In this document: piece after piece, positions 8,111 through 15,988 of the stretch
How positions within the stretch are numbered: the first letter of the stretch is position 1
How the letters are laid out: each line of letters opens with the position of its first letter
Origin: an uncultured Marinobacter sp.
GTDB lineage: Bacteria > Pseudomonadota > Gammaproteobacteria > Pseudomonadales > Oleiphilaceae
Reading direction: 5' to 3'
Assembly: GCA_913057975.1 (NCBI GenBank)
Contig: CAJXOQ010000017.1
Location: 1-35,323, forward strand
DNA: 35,323 nt
The notes under the pieces: model-generated
What the model saw: only the letters and a program-made list of their open reading frames with translations
What the model was told of the DNA's origin: nothing
Databases searched by the model: none
Program-made: the position numbers and the translations under genes

Positions 8111-8144
8111 GCCGGGCCAGCTTTTCAGGCCCGGCTTTGCTTTT
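8111..8144 (+). terminator. Hairpin between dctP and dctQ, likely partial terminator
   Basis: A perfect 8-bp stem GCCGGGCC (8111-8118) pairs with GGCCCGGC (8128-8135) around a 9-base loop, followed by TTTGCTTTT. It sits 20 bases after the dctP stop and before dctQ. A leaky terminator or mRNA-stabilising hairpin here would raise binding-protein output over permease output, as in many binding-protein operons. Confidence 0.65.
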
Positions 8145-8171
8145 GAACGAACCGTTTCCCGGAGAATACCA

Positions 8172-8720
8172 ATGGGTGTGTTGAGCGCATTCATGAGAGG
8201 GGTTACCCGTCTCAATGATGTCATCGGGCGCGGGATAGCGCTGATCGTTTTTGCCATGTTCGCATTCCTGATCATGGAGGTGGCGTTTCGCTACCTGTTC
8301 AACTCACCCACGGTATGGACCAACGAACTGACCCAGATGCTGTTTGGCATCTACGCCGTCATGTCCGGGGGTTACATCATGGCTCACCGTGGCCATGTGA
8401 ATGTTGATCTGCTGCACTCACACCTTCCGCCCCGCGGCCGTGCCGTGCTCGACATTCTGACTTCAACGGTATTCTTCATCTTCACCCTGGCCCTGCTTTA
8501 CTTCGGCTACGACATGGCCAGTGAGTCCATTGCCAGCTGGGAAACCTCCTATTCCGCCTGGAACCCGCCTATCTGGCCGGTGAAAGCTGCCATTCCATTG
8601 GGCACTGGCCTGCTGGTTCTGCAAGGCATCGTCAAGTTACTGGAAGATATCGCAGTGGCCTTCAACCTCAGTTACTACACCCCCGAATCCCAGGACGACG
8701 CTAAAGGAGAGCCATTGTGA
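8172..8720 (+). CDS. dctQ: TRAP transporter small permease subunit, DctQ family
   Basis: A 182-residue membrane protein with four predicted transmembrane helices, the typical DctQ layout: about 22-45 (ALIVFAMFAFLIMEVAF), about 57-77 (LTQMLFGIYAVMSGGYIMA), about 95-120 (LDILTSTVFFIFTLALLYF) and about 137-160. RGHVNVDLL between helices 2 and 3 fits the family's R-x-HV-x-VD segment. GGAG lies 7 bases before the ATG. It associates with DctM in the inner membrane. The stop overlaps the dctM GTG start by 3 bases. Confidence 0.9.
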   Translation: MGVLSAFMRGVTRLNDVIGRGIALIVFAMFAFLIMEVAFRYLFNSPTVWTNELTQMLFGIYAVMSGGYIMAHRGHVNVDLLHSHLPPRGRAVLDILTSTVFFIFTLALLYFGYDMASESIASWETSYSAWNPPIWPVKAAIPLGTGLLVLQGIVKLLEDIAVAFNLSYYTPESQDDAKGEPL

Positions 8721-10027
8721 GCATTGAAATCCTCACGTTGCTGTTCTTCGGCTCCCTGCTATTTTTTCTGCTTCTCGGCCTGCCACTGGCTTTTGTGCTG
8801 GGCGGCGTATCCGTTGTCTTCCTCTACTTCACCTGGGGATTCGACTCCTTCTATATGGTGTCCTCGCAGATCTGGGGCACCATGGAAAGCTTTACCCTGG
8901 TGGCGATCCCCCTGTTTGTCTTCATGGCGATGATTCTGGAGCGAACCGGGGTAGCCAAAGACCTGTACCGCATGATGCATCTTTGGTGCGGCGGCCTGCG
9001 GGGTGGCCTCGCCATTGGCACCCTTGGCATCTGCGCCGTTTTTGCAGCCATGGTCGGCATCAGTGGCGCGGCGGTCGTCGCCATGGGCACCATCGCACTG
9101 CCGTCGATGCTTGAGCGGGGCTACGACAAGAAGATGGCCCTGGGTGTGATCAACACCGGTGGGGGCTGGGGCATACTGATTCCTCCCAGCATTCTGATGA
9201 TCCTCTATGCCCTGATTACCGGTGTGTCGGTGGGCAAGATGTTCGCTGCCGGCATCATGCCCGGTATTCTGCTGATGGTACTGACCGCCATCTACATCCT
9301 GGTGCGCTGCCACCTGCAGCCCGAACTGGCCCCGGCGCTGCCCAAGGAAGAGCGTGGCACCTGGCCGGAGAAGTTGCGTGCCCTGCGGGCGGTACTGCTG
9401 CCCATCGGTGTTGTGATCATGGTTCTGGGCTCCATCATTGGCGGCATTACCACGCCAACCGAAGCCGCCGCCATGGGCGTGCTCGGCGCCCTGATATCCG
9501 CTGCGGTGTACCGTCAATTCAAGTGGAGCATCCTGCAGGAAGCGGCGATCCGCACCTTCAAGCTCACCGGTATGATCATGTGGATCCTGTTCGCAGCCCA
9601 CGCCTTCAGTGCTGCCTATCAGAGCATGGGGGCCCAGGATCTGATCGAGGGGCTGATGAATATGATTCCCGGCGGTCCCTGGGGCATCATCGTCGCCATG
9701 ATGGTGATCGTGTTCCTGCTGGCCATGGTGCTGGACCCGGTTGGCATCATGTTGATCACCCTGCCGGTATTCATGCCCATCGTTGAGTCCCTGGGATTTG
9801 ACCCGATATGGTTCGGCATCCTGTTCGTGATCAATATGGAAATCGGCTACATGACGCCGCCTTTCGGTTTCAATCTGTTCTATCTGAAAGGGGTGGTGCC
9901 ACCGAGCATCACCATGAAGGATATCTACTCATCAATCATTCCCTTTGTGATTGTTGAAATTGTGGGGCTGGGGTTGATCATGATCTTCCCGCAAATTGCC
10001 ACCTATCTGCCGGATCTGCTGTTCTGA
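8717..10027 (+). CDS. dctM: TRAP transporter large permease subunit, DctM family
   Basis: A 436-residue polytopic protein of normal DctM length with many hydrophobic helices, including paired re-entrant-like segments (VGISGAAVVAMGTIALP and MVLDPVGIMLITLPVFMP). The segment NTGGGWGILIPPSI matches the conserved G-x-LIPPS motif, and GGITTPTEAAAMGV the second repeat. It moves the solute across the inner membrane using the sodium gradient. The start is GTG, overlapping the dctQ stop as GTGA, with AAAGGAGA upstream. It ends the TRAP operon. A 10-bp hairpin follows at 10100. Confidence 0.93.
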   Translation: MSIEILTLLFFGSLLFFLLLGLPLAFVLGGVSVVFLYFTWGFDSFYMVSSQIWGTMESFTLVAIPLFVFMAMILERTGVAKDLYRMMHLWCGGLRGGLAIGTLGICAVFAAMVGISGAAVVAMGTIALPSMLERGYDKKMALGVINTGGGWGILIPPSILMILYALITGVSVGKMFAAGIMPGILLMVLTAIYILVRCHLQPELAPALPKEERGTWPEKLRALRAVLLPIGVVIMVLGSIIGGITTPTEAAAMGVLGALISAAVYRQFKWSILQEAAIRTFKLTGMIMWILFAAHAFSAAYQSMGAQDLIEGLMNMIPGGPWGIIVAMMVIVFLLAMVLDPVGIMLITLPVFMPIVESLGFDPIWFGILFVINMEIGYMTPPFGFNLFYLKGVVPPSITMKDIYSSIIPFVIVEIVGLGLIMIFPQIATYLPDLLF

Positions 10028-10099
10028 GCCGAGCCTGATCATGGCGGATCATAACCCTGTGTGGGTTGTTGCAGGCGGTTTAACAGAGGACTACCTTTA

Positions 10100-10130
10100 G
10101 GGAATCCCGATCAATGGAACCGGGATTCCC
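10100..10130. other. 10-bp perfect hairpin between dctM and a hypothetical gene
   Basis: GGGAATCCCG (10100-10109) and CGGGATTCCC (10121-10130) pair perfectly around an 11-base loop. There is no T-run after it, so it is not a standard intrinsic terminator. It ends 20 bases before the next ATG, so it may act as a 5'-UTR structure or 3' mRNA protector for the TRAP transcript. Confidence 0.5.
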
Positions 10131-10150
10131 AATCACAAGGAGACGTTCTC

Positions 10151-10732
10151 ATGAACCGATTCAGCCCTGCCTTGGTGCCCCTGCTTTTCCTTCTCTTGCT
10201 TGCCCCCCTCGCGGCCCAGGCCGAAACCCTGACCGACCAGACCATCCGCTCGTTCATCAGCAGCCTGGAAACCCTTCAGGGGATGGAGAGCGAATTCAAT
10301 GAAATGACGGAGGATTTCCCGGCCGAGAAAGATGGGCGCGGCGGCGAGATGCCAGACATGTCGCGAATATTCTCATCGTCCATCGAGCGCATGAAGGGCC
10401 ATGACCTATACAACCGGTTGGAAGACGTGGTGGAGCAACACGGATTCGCCAATCCCGAGTCGTGGGCGAAAACCGGTGACCGCATTTTCCAGGCCTGGAG
10501 CGCCCTGGAAATGAGCGAGCAGTCCAGCACCATGAATCAGGAAATGGCCAAAGCCATGGAAGAGATCAACAACAATCCGCACATGAGCGAAGCCCAAAAA
10601 CAGCAGATGCGGGACATGATGGGTGGCGCCATGTCTGCCATGGAAACGGCAAGCAACGCACCGGAAGCCGACAAGCGTGCCCTGCGACCGCATCTGGACG
10701 CACTGCGCGCCGCAACCGATTCAGACCGTTAA
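10151..10732 (+). CDS. Exported helical protein of unknown function
   Basis: About 193 residues. The N-terminus MNRFSPALVPLLFLLLLAPL followed by AAQAET is a clear Sec signal peptide, with cleavage expected after AQA. The mature part is polar and helix-rich, methionine-rich toward the end (MRDMMGGAMSAME), with no cysteine and no family motif I recognise. AAGGAG lies 8 bases before the ATG; an upstream in-frame extension to 10061 has no such site. It stands alone between the TRAP operon and a strong terminator at 10752. A periplasmic role is likely; I assign no function. Confidence 0.75.
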   Translation: MNRFSPALVPLLFLLLLAPLAAQAETLTDQTIRSFISSLETLQGMESEFNEMTEDFPAEKDGRGGEMPDMSRIFSSSIERMKGHDLYNRLEDVVEQHGFANPESWAKTGDRIFQAWSALEMSEQSSTMNQEMAKAMEEINNNPHMSEAQKQQMRDMMGGAMSAMETASNAPEADKRALRPHLDALRAATDSDR

Positions 10733-10751
10733 GCAGCACACGCCCCGAAAC

Positions 10752-10786
10752 AAAAAAACCCGGCCGCGTGTGGGCCGGGTTTTTTT
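10752..10786. terminator. Strong bidirectional intrinsic terminator
   Basis: A 14-bp stem: the arm at 10752-10765 (seven A then CCCGGCC) pairs with 10773-10786 (GGCCGGG then seven T) around a 7-base loop. The A-run and T-run let it work in both directions. It separates the exported protein gene from the convergent NSS symporter gene. Confidence 0.92.
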
Positions 10787-10802
10787 CAATCCCTGACGGC
10801 CT

Positions 10803-12185
10803 TTACGACATCAGGTTGTAGACAAACACGATCGCAACCGCCACCGGTGTTACGAAGCGAACCAGGTTGTACCAGAGCGCAAAGCTGCCTCCGGAAAGGG
10901 CCAAATTGCTCTGCAACGACTCTTTCGCCACGCACCAGCCGACAAACAGTGCCGTCAGCAGGCCGGACAGCGGCAGCATCACGTTGGCGGTAAAGAAGTC
11001 GAGCAGATCGAAGATGGTGTTGCCCTCGAAACGCTCGAACATGCCCAGGGGCGCGAAACCAGACCACTCGTTCAGGGACAGGATGGACGCAATACCCAGC
11101 AGCCAGCACGCAACCCCCACCACCACCGTGCTTCCCACACGGCCAACGATCAGTTTGTCTTCCAGCCATTCAACCACTGGCTCCAGCAGTGAAATAGCGG
11201 AGGTCCAGGCCGCGAACAACAGCAGCACAAAGAACAGGGCACCAAATATGCTGCCCATCGGCATCTGGCCGAAGGCCAACGGCAGAGTCTGGAAAATCAG
11301 GCCAGGGCCCGCACCGGCTTCCAGGCCATTGGCAAAGACCACCGGGAAAATCGCCAGGCCGGCCATCAGCGCCACCACGGTATCCATGATGGACACGGTC
11401 ACTGCAGTCCGCCCGACCGACACATCGTCTCCCAGATAGGAGCCGTAAGCCATCATGATGGCCATACCCAGGCTCAGGGTGAAAAACGCATGGCCCAACG
11501 CTACCAGTACGCCATCCATGGTCAGGGCGCCAAAATCAGGCGTAAACAGGAAGGCGACAGCAGCACCGAAGTGGCCGGTGGTAGTGGCATAGCCCACCGC
11601 AACCAGCAGCAACACGAACAGGGCGGGCATCAGGATGGTGACGGCTCGCTCCAGGCCGGATTTGAGGCCACGGGCCACCACGAAAATCACCAATGCCATA
11701 AAGATGGTGTGCCAGATCAACAGTGTAACCGGGCTGGCCAGCAGGCCGCCGAACAGCTCACCGATGGCGTCCGCGCTCTGGCCGGTAAAGTCGCCCATGG
11801 CAGCGTGGCCGACGTAGGACGCCGCCCAGCCCCCGATCACCGAATAGAACGACAGGATAATGAACGCTGCCAGCACACCCACAATGGCAGAAATCCGCCA
11901 TAACGGTGACGCCAGGTTGCGCTCTGCCACCAGGCGGAAACTGGTGATCGGGTTATGTCGGCCACTACGGCCGATATACACTTCCGCCATCATGATGGGA
12001 ATACCGACGATGGCGATACACAGCAGGTATACGAGTACGAAGGCGCCACCACCATTTTCGCCGGTTACGTAGGGAAACTTCCAGATATTGCCCAGCCCGA
12101 CGGCCGAACCGGTCGCGGCCAGGATAAAGGCCATCCGAGAGGACCATAGCCCACGATGAGCCGGGGTCGATTTGGAACCAGTCAT
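10803..12185 (-). CDS. Neurotransmitter:sodium symporter (NSS/SNF) family transporter
   Basis: A 460-residue sodium-coupled transporter, in the bacterial NSS range, with about 11-12 membrane helices. The N-terminal ATGSAVGLGNIWKFPYV is the family's TM1 signature with the unwound Na+/substrate site. GENGGGAFVLVYLLC and GIPIMMAEVYIGR (TM2) follow. Bacterial homologues such as LeuT, TnaT and Tyt1 import amino acids; the substrate here is unknown. GGA lies 7 bases before the ATG. It is monocistronic: a terminator lies 16 bases downstream, and the upstream EamA gene on the same strand is 131 bases away. Confidence 0.92.
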   Translation of the reverse strand: MTGSKSTPAHRGLWSSRMAFILAATGSAVGLGNIWKFPYVTGENGGGAFVLVYLLCIAIVGIPIMMAEVYIGRSGRHNPITSFRLVAERNLASPLWRISAIVGVLAAFIILSFYSVIGGWAASYVGHAAMGDFTGQSADAIGELFGGLLASPVTLLIWHTIFMALVIFVVARGLKSGLERAVTILMPALFVLLLVAVGYATTTGHFGAAVAFLFTPDFGALTMDGVLVALGHAFFTLSLGMAIMMAYGSYLGDDVSVGRTAVTVSIMDTVVALMAGLAIFPVVFANGLEAGAGPGLIFQTLPLAFGQMPMGSIFGALFFVLLLFAAWTSAISLLEPVVEWLEDKLIVGRVGSTVVVGVACWLLGIASILSLNEWSGFAPLGMFERFEGNTIFDLLDFFTANVMLPLSGLLTALFVGWCVAKESLQSNLALSGGSFALWYNLVRFVTPVAVAIVFVYNLMS

Positions 12186-12304
12186 TGTTTCATCCTGTGC
12201 TTTTGGCTGATGAATCGATTCGATGGGGTATGCCGAAGGTTTGCTTCAGCAGATGGGGCGGGATTTTGCCAGCAGTATCCACAGGATGCCAGCCAGAATC
12301 TTTT

Positions 12305-12322
12305 GTTTAAGGGTCCTTAAAC
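12305..12322. other. 18-bp perfect palindrome over the EamA stop codon
   Basis: GTTTAAGG (12305-12312) and CCTTAAAC (12315-12322) flank a 2-base centre. It covers the stop codon of the EamA gene and lies about 120 bases upstream of the NSS start. The 2-base loop cannot form as an RNA hairpin without melting pairs and no T-run follows, so a protein-binding site is a possible reading. Confidence 0.4.
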
Positions 12323-13183
12323 CACAATTCGCGCTCGCGGATGAAAACGCGCATTCAACCACAGCGACAGGGCGATAACACCGCCGCCGATGGCCAGTCG
12401 CAACAGGTCGGCATCCCGGTTCCAGATCACCAGATTGACCAGCAACCCGGCGGGCACCAACATGTTGTTCATGATTGCAAGAGTGCCGGCATCCACATGG
12501 CATGCCCCCCGGTTCCACAGAAACAGCCCGATACCGGACGCTGCCAGGCCCAACCAGGCGAGGATGCCCCACTGCAACGAGGTAGTGGGCAGACGACTGG
12601 CATCGCCAAAGATCAGGAAGGATGGCAGGGCAATGATCAGTGCCCCGAAAAAGAAATAACCAAACGTACGGTAGGCCGGCAGTTCCGTCGGGAAGCGCAT
12701 CATGGTGTGCTTGTAGCCGACCTGGCCCGCCGCAAAGGTGAAGTTCGCCACCTGCAACAGCAGGAAGCCAGTGATAAAGCCCTGGCTCAGGCCGTCGTAA
12801 CGGATAATCCCCGCACCCAGCGTTGCCACGGCCGCGGCAACCAGAGCAATCGGCGAGAAGCGCCGGTAAAGGGCGTCATCGATCAGGGTGACGTACAGTG
12901 GCGTGAAAATGGTAAACAGCAGAACTTCTGGCACGGTCAGGTAGCTGAACGAGCGATACAGGCACAAATAGGTCACACCGAACTGCAGCATACCGGTGAC
13001 CAGTACACTCAGCTTCAAGCCTCCGGGAACCCCACGCCAGCGGGTCAGCGGCAGAAACACCAGGGCGGCAAGCACCACACGGGTCAATACCGCGAAATCG
13101 CTGTCCACACGCCCGGCCAGAAATTCGCCAATCAGGCTGAACGAAAACGCCCACAGGACTGTTACGAAAATCAGAAGACCCAT
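12317..13183 (-). CDS. EamA/DMT-family permease
   Basis: A 288-residue polytopic protein with about ten hydrophobic helices arranged as two EamA repeats (roughly residues 1-135 and 150-280), the normal length for the drug/metabolite transporter superfamily. Recognisable pieces are the N-terminal LWAFSFSLIGEFL and the second-repeat ASGIGLFLWNRGA. Members export amino acids, metabolites or drugs; no substrate can be assigned. I start at the ATG at 13183, directly before helix 1, with CAGGTG upstream. A longer frame to 13363 would add a non-membrane, non-conserved leader running into the divergent promoter region. Confidence 0.85.
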   Translation of the reverse strand: MGLLIFVTVLWAFSFSLIGEFLAGRVDSDFAVLTRVVLAALVFLPLTRWRGVPGGLKLSVLVTGMLQFGVTYLCLYRSFSYLTVPEVLLFTIFTPLYVTLIDDALYRRFSPIALVAAAVATLGAGIIRYDGLSQGFITGFLLLQVANFTFAAGQVGYKHTMMRFPTELPAYRTFGYFFFGALIIALPSFLIFGDASRLPTTSLQWGILAWLGLAASGIGLFLWNRGACHVDAGTLAIMNNMLVPAGLLVNLVIWNRDADLLRLAIGGGVIALSLWLNARFHPRARIVV

Positions 13184-13229
13184 ATTACCCGCACCTGAAA
13201 CATTGGAAGGCGGCACTTTACCCGCTACT

Positions 13230-13250
13230 GCACTGGGTTGTACACAGTGC
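13230..13250. promoter_or_regulatory. Inverted repeat in the EamA/MATE divergent region
   Basis: GCACTG (13230-13235) and CAGTGC (13245-13250) are separated by 9 bases and lie between two divergent transporter genes. This is the expected place for a shared operator. The arms are only 6 bases, so it could be chance. Confidence 0.25.
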
Positions 13251-13348
13251 CACGGAAACACCCTATGACATCCGGAGTGGAGAATGGGGTACCATCCAGC
13301 GCTCCTGACAGTTTCCAATTTATCTCTCCGGCCCGGGCTCACGATTCC

Positions 13349-14737
13349 ATGGACGAAACCCACCAGCCATTACCAGAAGTCCGCCAGCCTCTGGTCCAGC
13401 GCACACTGACCGAGTGGCGCACGCTGGCCGTCCTGGGCGGACCGATCCTGATTGCCCAGGTAGCGCAGATGGCCAACGGGGTCATTGATACCGTGATGGC
13501 AGGCCACGCCAGTGCCGAAGACCTGGCGGCCGTGGGCATTGGCAGTAGCCTGTGGATGCCGGTGTTCCTCTTTTTCATGGGCCTCCTGGGGGCCCTGCAG
13601 CCGATCATTTCCGGTTATAACGGGGCGCGCACCACCGAGAAAATCATGCCCGCGACCTGGCAGGGGCTTTATATCGCAGCCGGCGGCACGGTGATCATGA
13701 TCCTGTTGCTGACCAACGTGCACCCGGTGCTGGATGCCCTGAATCTGGAAACCAACACCGCCCGTATCACCCAGGGCTACCTGGACGCCTTCGCCTGGGG
13801 CATTCCTGCGATGTTGACGATCATGGCACTGCGAGGGCTGACGGACGGGCTGGGCCATACCCGGGTGATTATGGCCTTCTCGGTGCTGGGAACCCTGATC
13901 AACCTGCCCCTGAACTACATCTTCATTTACGGCAAACTTGGCCTCCCGGCCATGGGCGGCATCGGCTGTGGGTGGGCCACCTCCATCTCCAACGGCGTTG
14001 CGGCCCTGGCGTTGCTGATCTACCTGAACCGCAGTGCGGTGTATCGCCGTTTTCACCTGCTGGCAGACTGGGCCAAACCGGACGCAGCGGGCATCCGCTA
14101 TATCCTTCGCCTGGGCATCCCCATTGGTTTTACCATCTTTGTGGAAGCCAGCATGTTCTCGGTCATAGCCCTGTTCCTGGCACCGCTGGGGCCAGTGATT
14201 GTGGCGGGGCACCAGATCGCGCTTAACGTGGTATCGCTGGTGTTCATGCTGCCGCTGAGTATCGGAATGGCGCTGACCCTGCGGGTGAGTTTCCTGGTGG
14301 GTGCCAAGGCGCCGGATACTGCCCGGCTGATCGCCCGCAGTTCGCTGATTCTGGCGTCAGCGGTGGCGCTGGTCTTTGCCGTGCTGCTGTTTGTGTTCGC
14401 AGAAGGAATTGCAGCGCTCTACACCGGTGAGCAGGACGTTCAGGCCGTGACGGTGACACTGCTGGTGTATGCGGCCTTCTTCCAGATTGCCGATGTGATT
14501 CAGGTGACCTGCATCAGCGCCTTGCGGGGCTACAAAGACACCAGCATTCCCATGCTCATCATGCTGTTTTCGTTCTGGGGCGTTGGATTGCCGCTGGGGT
14601 GGGTGCTGACCTTTACCGACTGGTTGCTGCCTGCCATGGGGGCCGCTGGTTTTTGGGTGGGGCTTACCTGTGGACTGGCGTCAGCCAGCATCCTGTTGGG
14701 ACTGCGACTGTTCCTGTACTCGCCAAAACCGGAATAG
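13349..14737 (+). CDS. MATE-family multidrug/sodium efflux transporter (NorM-like)
   Basis: A 462-residue protein with the twelve-helix MATE layout as two repeats. The N-terminal GPILIAQVAQMANGVIDTVM matches the NorM TM1-TM2 pattern carrying the family Q-x-A-Q motif, and GMALTLRVSFLVGAK matches the second repeat. It would export cationic compounds by Na+ or H+ antiport at the inner membrane. I chose the ATG at 13349 because it gives the usual 20-25 residue leader before helix 1. Earlier in-frame ATGs (13238 and 13265) lie in the intergenic region. No candidate has a strong ribosome binding site. It converges with the GGDEF gene 15 bases beyond its stop. Confidence 0.88.
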   Translation: MDETHQPLPEVRQPLVQRTLTEWRTLAVLGGPILIAQVAQMANGVIDTVMAGHASAEDLAAVGIGSSLWMPVFLFFMGLLGALQPIISGYNGARTTEKIMPATWQGLYIAAGGTVIMILLLTNVHPVLDALNLETNTARITQGYLDAFAWGIPAMLTIMALRGLTDGLGHTRVIMAFSVLGTLINLPLNYIFIYGKLGLPAMGGIGCGWATSISNGVAALALLIYLNRSAVYRRFHLLADWAKPDAAGIRYILRLGIPIGFTIFVEASMFSVIALFLAPLGPVIVAGHQIALNVVSLVFMLPLSIGMALTLRVSFLVGAKAPDTARLIARSSLILASAVALVFAVLLFVFAEGIAALYTGEQDVQAVTVTLLVYAAFFQIADVIQVTCISALRGYKDTSIPMLIMLFSFWGVGLPLGWVLTFTDWLLPAMGAAGFWVGLTCGLASASILLGLRLFLYSPKPE

Positions 14738-14752
14738 TCTTGAGGGGGGCGA

Positions 14753-15748
14753 TCAACCGTAGCTGGGCATAAGATCGTTCGCGTAGACAATACGGTCGCG
14801 TCCGGTGTCCTTTGCCTCGTATAGTGCTTGATCTGCCCGTGCCAGCCAGTCGTCAGGCTTTTCTCCAGCCTGGAGTAGAGCAACCCCAAAGGACGCGGTA
14901 ACCTGCCCCCCGGGATGACGCAGGAACTTGTGCATGATGTGCTGCAGATTGTGCATGACCGCTTTTAACCCGGTTGAGTCCACGCCAGACATCAGCAATA
15001 CAAACTCTTCACCGCCAAAGCGGAACAGCTGATCGGATTTGCGGATGTTCTGCTCGATCAATGCCACCATTTCCACCAGCACGTCATCACCCACGTTGTG
15101 CCCATGCTGGTCGTTGATCTTCTTGAAGTAGTCGATATCCAGCAACACCAGAGCGTAGGAGATACCGTTTCTGGAAGCGCTGGCAACGGCCAGCGCCAAC
15201 TCCTGATCCATGGAGCGGCGGTTTTTGACGCCTGTAAGGGGATCGATCGTGGCCAGATGCTCCAACCGCTCCCGCTGGTTCTCGTTCCGGTGGGCAAAAA
15301 CATAGGCGCAGCAGCTGACGACCATGGCCGTGGCGGCAAAAGTCCACATCTGGACAAGGGAGCTGAAGGCCACGCCATGTATCATCAGGGCCAACACGGC
15401 GGCCAGGTTGATAAAAATCGCGTAGCGGGGCTCCGTCAGGAAAAAGCTCGTCACCAAGCAGGGATATAGCCAAAACAGCCCCGGTTCTCCGACCAATGCC
15501 CCGACTGTAACCGCCCCTCCACAAGCCACCAGTGCCATTGCAAAACCACTGCGGGCGGTATCGCCTGTTATCCAGGCGTAAATAGTTCCGGCGGTAATCG
15601 CCAGCATAATACCCAGATCGACCGCCCCAGCCAGCACGTTGCCCTGGAGAAAACGCATCACCGCAAAAGGAGTTATTCCCAGAATGGCACTGATGGCCAA
15701 CAACGTGATGATGGACAGCCTGAAATCTGTTCTCAGACGATAGAGCAT
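14753..15748 (-). CDS. Membrane diguanylate cyclase (GGDEF domain)
   Basis: A 331-residue protein. The N-terminal ~150 residues form about five or six membrane helices without a recognisable sensor motif. The C-terminal GGDEF domain begins at ATIDPLTGVKNRR and has LDIDYFKKINDQHGHNVGD and the active-site motif FRFGGEEF (GGEEF about residues 245-249). RKSD lies just upstream (236-239), matching the RxxD inhibitory site. All residues needed to make c-di-GMP from two GTP appear present. The start is the ATG at 15748; a TTG at 15799 would only extend the frame. It is divergent from a degenerate HD-GYP gene, so the pair may work on the same signal. Confidence 0.88.
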   Translation of the reverse strand: MLYRLRTDFRLSIITLLAISAILGITPFAVMRFLQGNVLAGAVDLGIMLAITAGTIYAWITGDTARSGFAMALVACGGAVTVGALVGEPGLFWLYPCLVTSFFLTEPRYAIFINLAAVLALMIHGVAFSSLVQMWTFAATAMVVSCCAYVFAHRNENQRERLEHLATIDPLTGVKNRRSMDQELALAVASASRNGISYALVLLDIDYFKKINDQHGHNVGDDVLVEMVALIEQNIRKSDQLFRFGGEEFVLLMSGVDSTGLKAVMHNLQHIMHKFLRHPGGQVTASFGVALLQAGEKPDDWLARADQALYEAKDTGRDRIVYANDLMPSYG

Positions 15749-15988
15749 AGTAACAACACATCCCGACCAGGGTCTTGTTAGCAAACTATCATAGCGCAAG
15801 ATTTACCCGGGAAAGATGGACGCAACGAAATTTAACAAATGTGCAAATGAAATACTTTGTCAAATCAGAGGGCGAAGCCTCCAGTATCACAGCAAACGCC
15901 CTAGTCCCGGCCTTCCAACAACTGGAGTTGGTATCGGCTTAAAGGGTAAACTTAAGCAATGTTATAACAAGGATCAGGAAGCCATTGA
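15749..15988. other. Divergent intergenic region between GGDEF and HD-GYP-like genes
   Basis: This is 240 bases of AT-richer sequence. A short frame at 15816-16025 overlaps the next gene and has no coding character. TATAAC at 15963-15968 resembles a -10 element, but it lies only about 20 bases before the start codon at 15989 and has no good -35 partner. I see no other structure. Confidence 0.4.

Noticed and set aside
13238..13348. Longer start for the MATE transporter
   Set aside because: Adds a Ser/Pro-rich leader lying in the divergent promoter region; the ATG at 13349 gives the normal family N-terminus.
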